This document shows, piece by piece, positions 36,133-44,388 of a DNA stretch of 64,000 nucleotides; within the stretch, counting starts at the first letter, position 1; the number at the start of each line of letters is the position of its first letter. The notes under the pieces were generated by a model that worked only from the letters and a program-made list of their open reading frames with translations, was not told the origin of the DNA and searched no databases. Origin of the DNA: Demequina gelatinilytica (GTDB lineage Bacteria > Actinomycetota > Actinomycetes > Actinomycetales > Demequinaceae). The stretch covers positions 124,001 through 188,000 of the forward strand of contig NZ_BBLV01000006.1 of assembly GCF_000971115.1 (NCBI RefSeq), read 5' to 3'. The position numbers were made by a program, and so were the translations under genes.

Positions 36133-37098
36133 ATGGCCAGCCAGGACTGGTTCAACAAGGACTTCTACGCGACGCTCGGCGTCTCCAAGGAGGCCTCGCA
36201 GGAGGACATCAAGAAGGCGTACCGCAAGCTCGCGCGCGACCTCCACCCGGACCGCAACCCCGGCGATGCGGCCTCCGAGAAGCGCTTCAAGGACGTCGGC
36301 GAGGCCTACGCGGTGCTGTCCTCGACCGAGGACCGCAAGCAGTACGACGCGGTCCGCGCGATGGGCGGCGGCGCGCGCTTCCAGGCCGGCGGCGCCGGCG
36401 GGGCGGGCGGCTTCGAGGACATCCTGGGCGGGATGTTCGGCGGCGGCGGAGGCGGCACCCGCTTCCAGACGAGCGGAGCAGGCGGCTCCGGCGGCTTCGA
36501 GGACATCCTCAGCGGGATGTTCGGCGGCGGGGGCTTCAACCGTGGCCCCCAGAAGGGCAGCGACCTCGCGGCCGCCGTCGAGGTCTCCTTCCGCCAGGCC
36601 GCGGAGGGCGCGACCGTCGCCCTCACCACGTCGAACGGGCGCGTCTCCACGCGCCTGCCGGTCGGCGTCCGGGACGGCCAGCGCATCCGCGTGCCCGGCA
36701 AGGGACGCGCGGGCGCCAACGGCGGCCCGGCGGGCGACCTGCTGCTCACGGTGCACGTGCAGAAGCACCCCGTGTTCACGGCGGACGGCCTCAACCTCCG
36801 CGTGCGCGTGCCGGTGCGGTTCGACGAGGCCGCGCTGGGCGCCCAGGTCGAGGTGCCCACGCTCACCGGAGACCGCGTCAAGGTCAAGGTGCCCGGCGGC
36901 ACGCAGTCCGGCACCACGCTGCGCGTCAAGGGCAAGGGCCTGAGCTCGCGCAAGGGCACGGGAGACATGCTGGTCACCATCGAGGTGATGGTGCCCCAGA
37001 AGCTCTCGCGCGAGTCGAAGAAGGCGCTCGAGGCGCTGATGAGCACCTTCCGCGACGAGGACCCGCGCGAGTCGCTGTTCAAGGATTCCTCGCGGTAG
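36133..37098 (+). CDS. dnaJ: DnaJ-type co-chaperone without zinc fingers
   Basis: J-domain co-chaperone of DnaK, 321 residues. The J domain (8-72) has the HPD motif in 'ARDLHPDRNPGD'. A Gly/Phe-rich region follows with an internal tandem duplication: 'FEDILGGMFGGGGGG' near residue 96 and 'FEDILSGMFGGGGF' near 122. The C-terminal substrate-binding beta domains ('PGGTQSGTTLRVKGKGL') are present but the four CxxCxGxG zinc repeats are absent, so it is a class II (CbpA-like) DnaJ, as is usual for the hspR-linked gene in actinobacteria. Confidence 0.93.
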   Translation: MASQDWFNKDFYATLGVSKEASQEDIKKAYRKLARDLHPDRNPGDAASEKRFKDVGEAYAVLSSTEDRKQYDAVRAMGGGARFQAGGAGGAGGFEDILGGMFGGGGGGTRFQTSGAGGSGGFEDILSGMFGGGGFNRGPQKGSDLAAAVEVSFRQAAEGATVALTTSNGRVSTRLPVGVRDGQRIRVPGKGRAGANGGPAGDLLLTVHVQKHPVFTADGLNLRVRVPVRFDEAALGAQVEVPTLTGDRVKVKVPGGTQSGTTLRVKGKGLSSRKGTGDMLVTIEVMVPQKLSRESKKALEALMSTFRDEDPRESLFKDSSR

Positions 37099-37153
37099 GG
37101 ATCCCACCAGGGACGATGCACGCCCGCTAGCGTGGGCCGGAAGGAGGTGGACC

Positions 37154-37567
37154 GTGGAGCAGCCCGACGTGGACGAGCCCGTGTTCCTCATCTCCGCGGC
37201 CGCGGAGCTCGCAGGCATGCACGCGCAGACGCTGCGGCAGTACGACCGTCTGGGCCTGGTGGTCCCCCGCCGCCGGCCCGGCGGCGGTCGTCGCTACTCG
37301 CTGCGCGACGTGGCGACGCTGCGCGAGATCCAGCGCATGAGCCAGGAGGAGGGCATCAACCTCGCCGGCATCAAGCGCATCCTCCACCTCGCTCACGAGG
37401 TCCAGCGGCTCGAACGCGAGGTCGAGCGGCTGCGACCGCGCGCGGACACAGGCTCCCGCATCTTCACCACAGGCCCGACGGGCAACGTGGTGATCGTCGA
37501 GCGCGGCCGACGCGCGCGGCGCGACGAGGGCCGTGCCGTGGTGCTGTGGAGCGCGCCGCTCGACTGA
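37154..37567 (+). CDS. hspR: heat-shock repressor HspR (MerR family)
   Basis: MerR-type winged-helix repressor of 137 residues: helix-turn-helix with 'LAGMHAQTLRQYDRLGLVVP' (from residue 17), wing with 'RYSLRDVATLREIQRMSQE', then a coiled coil near 75-95. It binds HAIR elements, two of which lie before dnaK, and with DnaK as co-repressor shuts off its own operon. The GTG start at 37154 has a strong AAGGAGGTGG site. The C-terminal tail ('GRAVVLWSAPLD') is hydrophobic, as in other HspR proteins that interact with DnaK. Confidence 0.94.
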   Translation: MEQPDVDEPVFLISAAAELAGMHAQTLRQYDRLGLVVPRRRPGGGRRYSLRDVATLREIQRMSQEEGINLAGIKRILHLAHEVQRLEREVERLRPRADTGSRIFTTGPTGNVVIVERGRRARRDEGRAVVLWSAPLD

Positions 37568-37595
37568 GCGGCGCCGCTCCCCCGTGCGGCGCGGG

Positions 37596-38207
37596 TCAGC
37601 GCGCTGCAGCGACCTCCGCGGCGGCGATCTGCGCGTCGATGAGCGCGGTCAGATCGGAGGCCGGGTACGCCGCGATCTCGGGCGTCGCGTAGGACACGCG
37701 GAGCAGCTCGATGGCCACGTGGCCGTGGACGCACGACCACATCGCCATGGCGGCCTGATGCCAGGCGGCCGGGTCCCCGTCTGCGCTGTCGAGCACCGAG
37801 GCGACGCGCGAGCGGTGCGCATAGAAGACGTCCCACATGCGCTCACGCGTGGCGTCGGAGGGGTCGTAGCCGGCGATCCCCGGCGCGAACATCGTCTGGA
37901 ACTGCGTGGGGTTCTCGAGCGCCCACGTGCGGTACGCCTCCGCGACCGCGATGAGCCCGTCGCGGCCCGCCTCGGCGCGCTCCCAGGCCAGACCGGCCTG
38001 CTCGTCGAGGGCGTCGAAGCCCGAGTCGACGATCGCGTCGATGAGACCCGACTTGCCGGAGAAGTGCGTGTAGACGCCCATGGTCGAGCAGCCCGCGGCC
38101 TTCGCCACCGCGCGCACGGTCAGCGCGCTCGCGCCGCTCTCCGCGACCAGACTGAGAGCGCTCTCAAGGAGCCTCGTACGGAGATCCGGAACAGAACTTT
38201 CGACCAT
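37596..38207 (-). CDS. TetR-family transcription regulator
   Basis: Repressor of 203 residues with a TetR N-terminal DNA-binding domain (about 10-57; 'ALTVRAVAKAAGCSTMGVYTHFSGKSGLIDAI', key 'VAKAAGCSTMGVYTHF') and an all-helical ligand-binding part resembling the TetR_C_33/WHG group. No target gene is obvious; it is convergent with hspR. ATG at 38207 or the codon pair before it; no strong ribosome binding site is seen. The ligand is unknown. Confidence 0.88.
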   Translation of the reverse strand: MVESSVPDLRTRLLESALSLVAESGASALTVRAVAKAAGCSTMGVYTHFSGKSGLIDAIVDSGFDALDEQAGLAWERAEAGRDGLIAVAEAYRTWALENPTQFQTMFAPGIAGYDPSDATRERMWDVFYAHRSRVASVLDSADGDPAAWHQAAMAMWSCVHGHVAIELLRVSYATPEIAAYPASDLTALIDAQIAAAEVAAAR

Positions 38208-38321
38208 GGCTTAATGATAAGTGAATGCGGTAGTTTCCGGGACCCCTCACGGCCCCGGAACGGCCCGGATCCGGGCGTCTGTGGGAGATGCCACAAACGC
38301 TTACACCCGCACCCCGCATCA

Positions 38322-38362
38322 CATGGGGTCGGCACCGCCCTCAGCTCGGTGCCGACCCCATG
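38322..38362 (-). terminator. terminator hairpin after GGDEF-like gene
   Basis: Perfect 16-bp inverted repeat (CATGGGGTCGGCACCG) with 9-nt loop, 7 nt downstream of the stop codon of the 38369-39142 gene. No U-tract follows. Confidence 0.65.
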
Positions 38363-38368
38363 CCGCCC

Positions 38369-39142
38369 TCAGCGGTGCAGGGAGTCCAACAGGTCCACGG
38401 CGTAGTCGTGGACGTCCGGCAGCGACTCGATCCAGACGCGGGGAGGCTGCCTCATGAGGTTGCCCACACGCATCTGCGTCGCACGTCGGGAGATCCGGTC
38501 GCGGAGCTCCGCGACGCCTCGGCCCATGTCGGGCCCGCGCTCGACGAGCACGGCGTACAGGCCGTCGGCCAGGCGTGCCATCGGATGGCCCTTGCCGTAG
38601 GCGTCGCGCAGCGACTGGCCGATGGCCGCGTTGCGCGCCATCCGCTGCCACGGGTCGGTGTGCGCCGCGGCCACGTCCACCAGGACCAGCGCATAGGCGG
38701 AGCTCACCAGGCTGCCCGCGCGCTCGGCGGTGCCGTAGAGCTCCTCGAGCCGCGCGACAAGGTACTCCTGCGTGCCGAGCCCCGACTCGGGGTCGTTCAT
38801 CGCAGGGCCGATGCGCTGCGCGGCGTCGCCCTCGGTCCAGCCTTCGCACAGCGAGCGGATCGAGCGGATCGGCGCGGCCTCGTAGCCCGCGGCACGGAAC
38901 AGAACCGCCATGTCGTCGATCGCCTCGGTGATGCCCACGCCGGACTCGGCACGGGCGAAGCCGAGCCGGTACGCGGCGGGCGCGGTGTCGAGGCGGCTGT
39001 CGAGCGCCTCCGCGAGCGCCTCCGCTGCAGGGGTGAACCAATCGCCCGGCCGGCGCCACACGGAGCCGATGCTCGCGGCCTCCCAGCGGCGCAGCAGCGC
39101 GAAGGCCGGCGCTGCGCTGGGGATGTTCACCTCGCTTGTCAT
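38369..39142 (-). CDS. GGDEF-like protein with degenerate active site
   Basis: Soluble protein of 257 residues whose C-terminal half (about 110-230) follows the order of a GGDEF (diguanylate cyclase) domain: 'DPESGLGTQEYLVARL' in place of DxLTGLxNR, a 'YALVLVDV' strand, then 'MARLADGLYAVLV' where active enzymes read xRxGGDEFxxLL. The GGDEF residues are replaced by ADGLY, so cyclase activity is unlikely; it may bind a nucleotide or a protein partner. The N-terminal half is unrecognised. It is divergent from the extended ECF sigma gene, with a 160-nt shared gap, so a link between the two is possible. The GGDEF assignment is tentative. Confidence 0.6.
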   Translation of the reverse strand: MTSEVNIPSAAPAFALLRRWEAASIGSVWRRPGDWFTPAAEALAEALDSRLDTAPAAYRLGFARAESGVGITEAIDDMAVLFRAAGYEAAPIRSIRSLCEGWTEGDAAQRIGPAMNDPESGLGTQEYLVARLEELYGTAERAGSLVSSAYALVLVDVAAAHTDPWQRMARNAAIGQSLRDAYGKGHPMARLADGLYAVLVERGPDMGRGVAELRDRISRRATQMRVGNLMRQPPRVWIESLPDVHDYAVDLLDSLHR

Positions 39143-39302
39143 GCCCGATGAGAGGGGCGGGCTACGCCGTTATGACGCGACTTCTCGAAGATCTTTTCCG
39201 ACAAATGCGATAAGCAGGTGTGACATACGCCTCACGAGCCTTGTCCGAACCACCACCTACCGGAAGAATGCGGATACCCATCCGGCTAGGGGAGAGCACG
39301 GC

Positions 39303-42299
39303 ATGTCGCAGGAGGCGCTGTCGCTCTGGACCGAGACTTCCAGCGATCCAGAGCTGATCGCCGGGGTGCGCGCAGGCGACCCGGCGGCCTTTGGCGTGCT
39401 CTACGAGCGTCACTCGGACGCCGCGCGCAAGGTCGCCGCGCAGTACACCAACAGCGCCGCCGACGCCGAGGACGTGGTCTCCGAGTCATTCTCACGCATC
39501 CTGCGCGCGCTGCAGCAGGGCGACGGCCCCGACCTCGCGTTCCGCGCCTACCTCTTCACCATCGTGCGCCGCACCGGTCTCGACCTCATCGAGAAGGGCA
39601 ACCGCGCACGGCCGCGCGACGACATGTCGCCGTTCGAGTCGGCGATCGGCTACGAGGGCGGCTCGGACGAGCCCGCGCTCGAGACCTTCGAGCAGTCCAT
39701 GGTCGCGGATGCCTTCCGCTCGCTCCCCGAGCGGTGGCGCGCCGTGCTCTGGTACACGGAGGTCGAGAAGAAGAGCCCCCGCGAGATCGCCCCGCTGCTC
39801 GGGCTCTCCGCCAACGGCGTGGCAGCGCTCGCCTATCGCGCGCGTGAGGCGCTGCGCCAGGCCTACCTGCAGCAGCACCTCGGCGCCGCCGACACCGTCG
39901 ACTGCCTCGAGGCCAACGCCCAGCTCGGCTCGTACGTCCGCGGCGGCCTGAGCAAGCGCGAGCACACGCGCGTCGACGACCACGTGAGGCGCTGCGACAA
40001 GTGCTCCGCCCTGGTCGCGGAGCTCGAGGACGTCAACCGCGGCCTGCGCGGCATCATCGCTCCCCTGTTCCTCGGTGTCCTGGGCGCCAAGGCGCTCGAG
40101 GGCGGACTGCCCGTGGGCGGCGCGCTCGGCGAGGCTGCCGCCGCCGCATCGGGCGCCGGGGCGACCGGCGGTGCCGGCGCCGGCGGTGCCGCGGCAGGTG
40201 GCGCCGCAGGGTCCTCGGGCACCATCGCCACCGCGACCGGGATCGCGGCGGTCGCCAACGGCCTCGCTGCGGTCGCGCTGCCCGCGGCCGCGACCCTCGG
40301 CGTGGTGTCGCTGGTGATGACCGGCGCGAGCGTGCTCGGGATCATCGGCGAGTCGGATGGCGGCGCGGTCGGCGCGGAGCCCGTGCCCACCGTCGACGCG
40401 ACCACGCCGTCCGACGATGCCGCCGCCGCGCCCTCGACCTCCCCGTCGGGCGGCCCCACGGACGACGCCACCGAGGCACCCGAGGACGATGCGGTCGAGA
40501 GCCCCGAGCAGGGGACCGATGCGTCGGTCCTGGGCGTCGGCGCCATCGCGCCGGGGACGCAGTCCACCGGCCAGGACCGGACCGGCGACAGCGCCGGCGA
40601 CGACGGCGCGACCGACCAGGGCGGATCGTCCACCGATGACGGCAGCTCGACGGGCGGTTCGACGGGCGGTTCGACCGGTGGTTCGACGGGCGGTTCGGCC
40701 GGTGGTTCGACGGGCGGTTCGACGGGCGGTTCGACCGGTGGTTCCACCGGTGGCGGTACGGACGGCGGGACCGATGGTGGGACCGGCGGTGGAACTGACG
40801 GTGGGACCGGCGGTGGAACTGACGGTGGGACCGGCGGTGGGACCGATGGTGGGACCGATGGTGGGACCGATGGTGGGACCGACGGCGGCACCGTCCAGAC
40901 CTCGCTGAGCTTCGCGACGTCGGCGCTCAACTACATGAGCATCTCGCGCACGTCCCCGTTCGTGGACATGGCGCTTCGCAACGGCGGCCCGGACGATGCC
41001 GACGAGATCACCGCGAGCATCGTCCTCCCCGACGGCCTGACCTTCGCCGCGACCCCCGCCGGCGCCGGGGCGACGGCGCGTGTGACGGCCGCGGCGATCG
41101 ACGACTACCTCGCGTTCGCGGCGACGTCCACCATCACCGCGGGCGACTGGGTGTGCGAGATCTCGAACGATGCCACCAGCGCGGACTGCACGCTCGACAC
41201 GCTCGACGCGGGCCTGTCGACCGACCTGCGCCTGCGGCTCACGCCGCCCGGCCAGAGCGCGACGCTGGGCGACGACGCTCGCACCAGCTTCACGGCCGCC
41301 TCGGGCGACGACTCGGTGAGCTACAGCGTGCGCACCGGCCTCACCTCCTCGCTCACCACGCTGACCGACGAGCACGCGACCAGCGGCAACGTGAAGGCCG
41401 CCGTGTTCGGCGCGCCGCTGCTGGGCTGCGATCTCGAGGACCGCGAGTGCGAGCGGACCATGAGCTTCAACGGCTCGGACGCGAACGGGAAGTACGACAA
41501 CGATGGCCAGACGATGCGCCCGCTCAACCTCGCGGGCGGCGAGGTCAGCTCGTCCGAGACCCTGGTGGTCCCGGACGACGCGGCGGGCGCGACCATCGCG
41601 TCCGCGACCCTGACGTGGTCGGCCAACCGCAGCATGCTCGACACCTGGGATGGTTCGCTGTCCTCGGCCCGGCTCAAGACCCCCGGCGGCGAGTACCAGG
41701 ATGTGGTCGCGGATGCGGTCGAGTCGAGCTGGGACGGCTACGACCTCAGCTACGTCGCGACCGCGGACATCACCGACCAGGTGGCCGCCGGCGGCTTCGG
41801 CGCATACTCGGTCGCGGACATCGCGCTCCCCGCGCAGTTCCGTGCGCTGGTGCCCAACTACTACGCGGGCTTCGCGATCACCGTGGTCTACGAGCGCGCG
41901 GACTACCCCGAGGCGACGGTCGTGACTCTCGACGGCGCCGAGTGGATGCTCGGTACCACCACGGAGCTCCCGTTCGCCACGGACGGCCGCGCCACGGTCG
42001 ACGTCTCGATGATCGCCTTCGAGGGCGACCGCGGCAAGCACGACAACCGCGTCTCCATCGACGGCGACGCGCTCAACCCGTGGGGCTGGAACGGCAGGAC
42101 CGCGGTGGGCGGGAACTCGGGCAACGCGGCGGACTCCACGGCGTTCGGTTCGCCGTTCGCCAACTCGCTGGGCGTGGATGCGAAGCCGTTCAAGACGAAG
42201 ACCGTGGGCGTCGGCGTCCACCGCGTCCAGCTCTACAGCGGGTACTCGGACCTGTTCATGCTCAACCGCCTGGTCCTCACCATCACGCCGACCGACTGA
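39303..42299 (+). CDS. ECF sigma factor with fused anti-sigma zinc domain, membrane segment and extracellular domain
   Basis: Membrane-linked sigma factor of 998 residues. Region 2 (about 28-95; 'LYERHSDAARKVAAQYTNSA', 'AEDVVSESFSRIL') and region 4 (about 135-190; 'LPERWRAVLWYTEVEKKSP', 'NGVAALAYRAREALRQAY') look intact. A zinc anti-sigma motif follows, HxxxCxxC in 'DDHVRRCDKCSALV' (His227, Cys231, Cys234), then a hydrophobic segment near 316-348, an acidic linker, tandem STGG and GTDG repeats (about 450-532) and a ~470-residue C-terminal beta-rich region with a DUF11/CARDB-like part near 545 and a DUF3344-like part at the end. The outside part probably senses the envelope. ATG at 39303 has GGGGAGAG upstream. 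The arrangement recalls actinobacterial ECF groups with long C-terminal extensions (such as ECF52/53). Confidence 0.85.
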   Translation: MSQEALSLWTETSSDPELIAGVRAGDPAAFGVLYERHSDAARKVAAQYTNSAADAEDVVSESFSRILRALQQGDGPDLAFRAYLFTIVRRTGLDLIEKGNRARPRDDMSPFESAIGYEGGSDEPALETFEQSMVADAFRSLPERWRAVLWYTEVEKKSPREIAPLLGLSANGVAALAYRAREALRQAYLQQHLGAADTVDCLEANAQLGSYVRGGLSKREHTRVDDHVRRCDKCSALVAELEDVNRGLRGIIAPLFLGVLGAKALEGGLPVGGALGEAAAAASGAGATGGAGAGGAAAGGAAGSSGTIATATGIAAVANGLAAVALPAAATLGVVSLVMTGASVLGIIGESDGGAVGAEPVPTVDATTPSDDAAAAPSTSPSGGPTDDATEAPEDDAVESPEQGTDASVLGVGAIAPGTQSTGQDRTGDSAGDDGATDQGGSSTDDGSSTGGSTGGSTGGSTGGSAGGSTGGSTGGSTGGSTGGGTDGGTDGGTGGGTDGGTGGGTDGGTGGGTDGGTDGGTDGGTDGGTVQTSLSFATSALNYMSISRTSPFVDMALRNGGPDDADEITASIVLPDGLTFAATPAGAGATARVTAAAIDDYLAFAATSTITAGDWVCEISNDATSADCTLDTLDAGLSTDLRLRLTPPGQSATLGDDARTSFTAASGDDSVSYSVRTGLTSSLTTLTDEHATSGNVKAAVFGAPLLGCDLEDRECERTMSFNGSDANGKYDNDGQTMRPLNLAGGEVSSSETLVVPDDAAGATIASATLTWSANRSMLDTWDGSLSSARLKTPGGEYQDVVADAVESSWDGYDLSYVATADITDQVAAGGFGAYSVADIALPAQFRALVPNYYAGFAITVVYERADYPEATVVTLDGAEWMLGTTTELPFATDGRATVDVSMIAFEGDRGKHDNRVSIDGDALNPWGWNGRTAVGGNSGNAADSTAFGSPFANSLGVDAKPFKTKTVGVGVHRVQLYSGYSDLFMLNRLVLTITPTD
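40651..40895 (+). repeat. 12-bp minisatellites inside the extended sigma gene
   Basis: Two adjacent runs of 12-bp units, first near TCGACGGGCGGT (encoding STGG), then near GGGACCGATGGT (encoding GTDG), about 20 units in total with silent variation between units. Unit length is a multiple of three, so gains or losses would keep the frame and change the linker length. Confidence 0.85.
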
Positions 42300-42305
42300 C
42301 GCTCG

Positions 42306-42914
42306 TCAGCGAGCGGGATCCGGGCTCCAGTCGAGGTCCAGCTGACGCGCGGTGCGCTGCGCGAGGTCCACGGAGGCGGCACGCGCCACCAGGTGCAGCG
42401 CGAGGTGGATGCCTGACGTGAGACCGCCGCTGGTGAGCACCCTGCCCTCGTCCACCCAGCGCACGCCCCCGACGACGGAGCCGACCTCGCCGCACGAGGC
42501 CAGGTCTGACAGGTCCTCCCAGTGGGTGGTCGCGCGAGCACCGTCGAGCAGGTGTGCCCGCGCGAGCAGGAAGGCGCCCGTGCACACCGATGCGGTCATG
42601 TCGGTCTCAGGCGCCAAGCGCTCGATGGTCGCGATCAGGCCAGTGTCACCGAGCGCGCACGCGACGTCGATGGTGCCCGGCACCAGCAGGATGTCGCACG
42701 CCTCGATCATGTCCGAGTCCGCGAGCCGCGTCAGGGTCATGCCCCCGTACGCCGCGACATCGCCGCCGCCCGGTGTGGCGAGCATGACCTCGAACTGCGG
42801 CGCATCGCCATCGCGCTCCTGCAGCCGCGAGGCTGTGAGGAGCACCTCGTAGGGCCCACCGGCATCGATGAGGTCGAAGCCGTCGAAGAGGAGGATGACC
42901 GCGAGCGTCGTCAT
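42306..42914 (-). CDS. DJ-1/PfpI-family protein (isonitrile hydratase-like)
   Basis: DJ-1/PfpI-superfamily protein of 202 residues. The nucleophile-elbow cysteine is in 'TASVCTGAFLLARAHLLDG' (key 'SVCTGAFLLA' near residue 109), the family acid in 'DGFDLIDAGGPYEVL' near 10. The group covers isonitrile hydratases and regulators' amidotransferase-like domains. No AraC DNA-binding domain is attached. The gene is convergent with the extended sigma gene, 6 nt away, and about 60 nt downstream of the MFS gene. Exact reaction unknown. Confidence 0.85.
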   Translation of the reverse strand: MTTLAVILLFDGFDLIDAGGPYEVLLTASRLQERDGDAPQFEVMLATPGGGDVAAYGGMTLTRLADSDMIEACDILLVPGTIDVACALGDTGLIATIERLAPETDMTASVCTGAFLLARAHLLDGARATTHWEDLSDLASCGEVGSVVGGVRWVDEGRVLTSGGLTSGIHLALHLVARAASVDLAQRTARQLDLDWSPDPAR

Positions 42915-42975
42915 GCCCTCACGCTAGCGAGCGCGCGGCCCCGACGCCGCGCTTGGCGGCGCGACGCGCGGGTCG

Positions 42976-44241
42976 TCAGGCGATGACGGTCGTCTGGATT
43001 CGCGGGCGGACCACGGTCCAGAAGATCGCGATCGCGACCACGAGGCTCCCGATCATGACCGCGCCCATGCTGATGACGGACACCCCCAGCACACCGACCA
43101 ACGGCGACACCGTGCCGGCGATGCCGGAGTTGAGCGCGCCGAGCAGCGACGCCGCGGTGCCGGCCTCCTCGCCGTGGCTGTTGAGCGCCGTGATCTGCAC
43201 CGCGGGGCCGATGATGCCCAGCGAGGAGACGACGAAGAACAGCGGCACCAGCAGGCCGACCAGGCCGAGGCCCATGAGGTTGCCCGCGACGATCAGCACG
43301 GCACCGGTGAGCATGATCCCGAGACCCCAGGTGATCACCGAGCGGGGCGGGAAGACGCGCATCAGGCGCGCGGACGTCTGGTTCGCGATGATGAGGCCGA
43401 CGGAGTTCGTCGCGAACACCAGGCCGTACTCCTGGGCGCTCATGCCGAACTGGTCCTGGAGCACGAACGAGGAGGCGGACAGGTAGCAGAACAGCGCCGC
43501 GAACGTCAGCGCGCCCACCATGGAGATGCCCACGAACGCACGGTCGTTCAGGAGGTGCACGTAGCGGGCGCGGGTCGCCGAGAGCGAAGCCTTGCCACGC
43601 CGCTCTGCCGGCATCGTCTCCTTGATGACGCCGCTCACCACCAGCGCCACGGCGGTGCCGTAGAGCGCGAGGACCACGAACAGGCCGCGCCAGTCCATGA
43701 AGGACAGCAGCTGCGAGCCGATCACCGGAGCGATGACGGGCGCGAGACCCACCACCAGGGCCATGCGGGCGAGCATGCGGATGAGTGCCTGACCGGCGAA
43801 CAGGTCGCGCACCATCGCGTTGGCGACCACGCCGCCGCCGGCCGCGCCGATGCCCTGGAGCACGCGGCCCGCCATGACCCACTCGACGCTGGGCGCGAGC
43901 ACCACGAACAGCGACGCGGCGATGTGGATGGTCGTCGCGATGACCAGCGGCTTCTTGCGTCCGAGCGCATCGCTCAGCGGACCGACCACGAGCTGGCCCA
44001 GCGCGAAGCCGATGGTGGTCGCCGTGAGCGTGAGCTGGATGGCCGCGTCGGAGGCGGCCAGGTCCGCCGCGACAGCGGGGAACGCCGGCAGGTACATGTC
44101 GATGGTGAACGGGCCGAGCGCGATGAGCGCACCGAGCACCACCACGTAGAGGAGCTTCTGGCGCCGCGGCATGGCGAGGCCGGGGCTGGCGACGATGCGG
44201 GGGGTGACCTGGTCGGCGGCGTTCTGGACGGCGGCGCTCAC
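42976..44241 (-). CDS. MFS multidrug efflux transporter (Bcr/CflA type)
   Basis: Twelve-helix drug:proton antiporter of 421 residues. It has the Bcr/CflA N-terminus 'ALIALGPFTIDMYLPAFP' (residues 36-53 or so), motif A 'GPLSDALGRKKPLVIA' near 85 and motif C 'GLAPVIAPVIGSQLL' near 150. The GTG at 44241 is selected because AGG lies 7 nt upstream and the predicted leader is short; an in-frame ATG 20 codons later is possible. Probably exports toxic compounds such as bicyclomycin- or chloramphenicol-like drugs; the substrate cannot be told from sequence. Confidence 0.88.
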   Translation of the reverse strand: MSAAVQNAADQVTPRIVASPGLAMPRRQKLLYVVVLGALIALGPFTIDMYLPAFPAVAADLAASDAAIQLTLTATTIGFALGQLVVGPLSDALGRKKPLVIATTIHIAASLFVVLAPSVEWVMAGRVLQGIGAAGGGVVANAMVRDLFAGQALIRMLARMALVVGLAPVIAPVIGSQLLSFMDWRGLFVVLALYGTAVALVVSGVIKETMPAERRGKASLSATRARYVHLLNDRAFVGISMVGALTFAALFCYLSASSFVLQDQFGMSAQEYGLVFATNSVGLIIANQTSARLMRVFPPRSVITWGLGIMLTGAVLIVAGNLMGLGLVGLLVPLFFVVSSLGIIGPAVQITALNSHGEEAGTAASLLGALNSGIAGTVSPLVGVLGVSVISMGAVMIGSLVVAIAIFWTVVRPRIQTTVIA

Positions 44242-44309
44242 GGGCGTGACCTGTTTTCTCGAAAGGGGGGCGCGGCGAAGGAGGGCGGGGGTGCGGGGGA
44301 CGCACACCA

Positions 44310-44347
44310 AGACGCCCGTCGCAGGGGATCGCTCTGCTCCGGGCGTC
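44310..44347 (-). terminator. terminator hairpin after nrdB
   Basis: Perfect 9-bp stem (AGACGCCCG/CGGGCGTCT) with a 20-nt loop in the 147-nt gap between the nrdB stop and the MFS gene on the same strand. Confidence 0.55.
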
Positions 44348-44388
44348 TGATGGGGTGCCGCCAGTCTAAGCGGCTGTTTGACAGGTGT

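Noticed and set aside
40633-40895. Regularly spaced repeats that might be read as a CRISPR-like array
   Set aside because: Units are 12 bp, contiguous without spacers and in frame with a coding Gly-rich linker; no cas genes are present.
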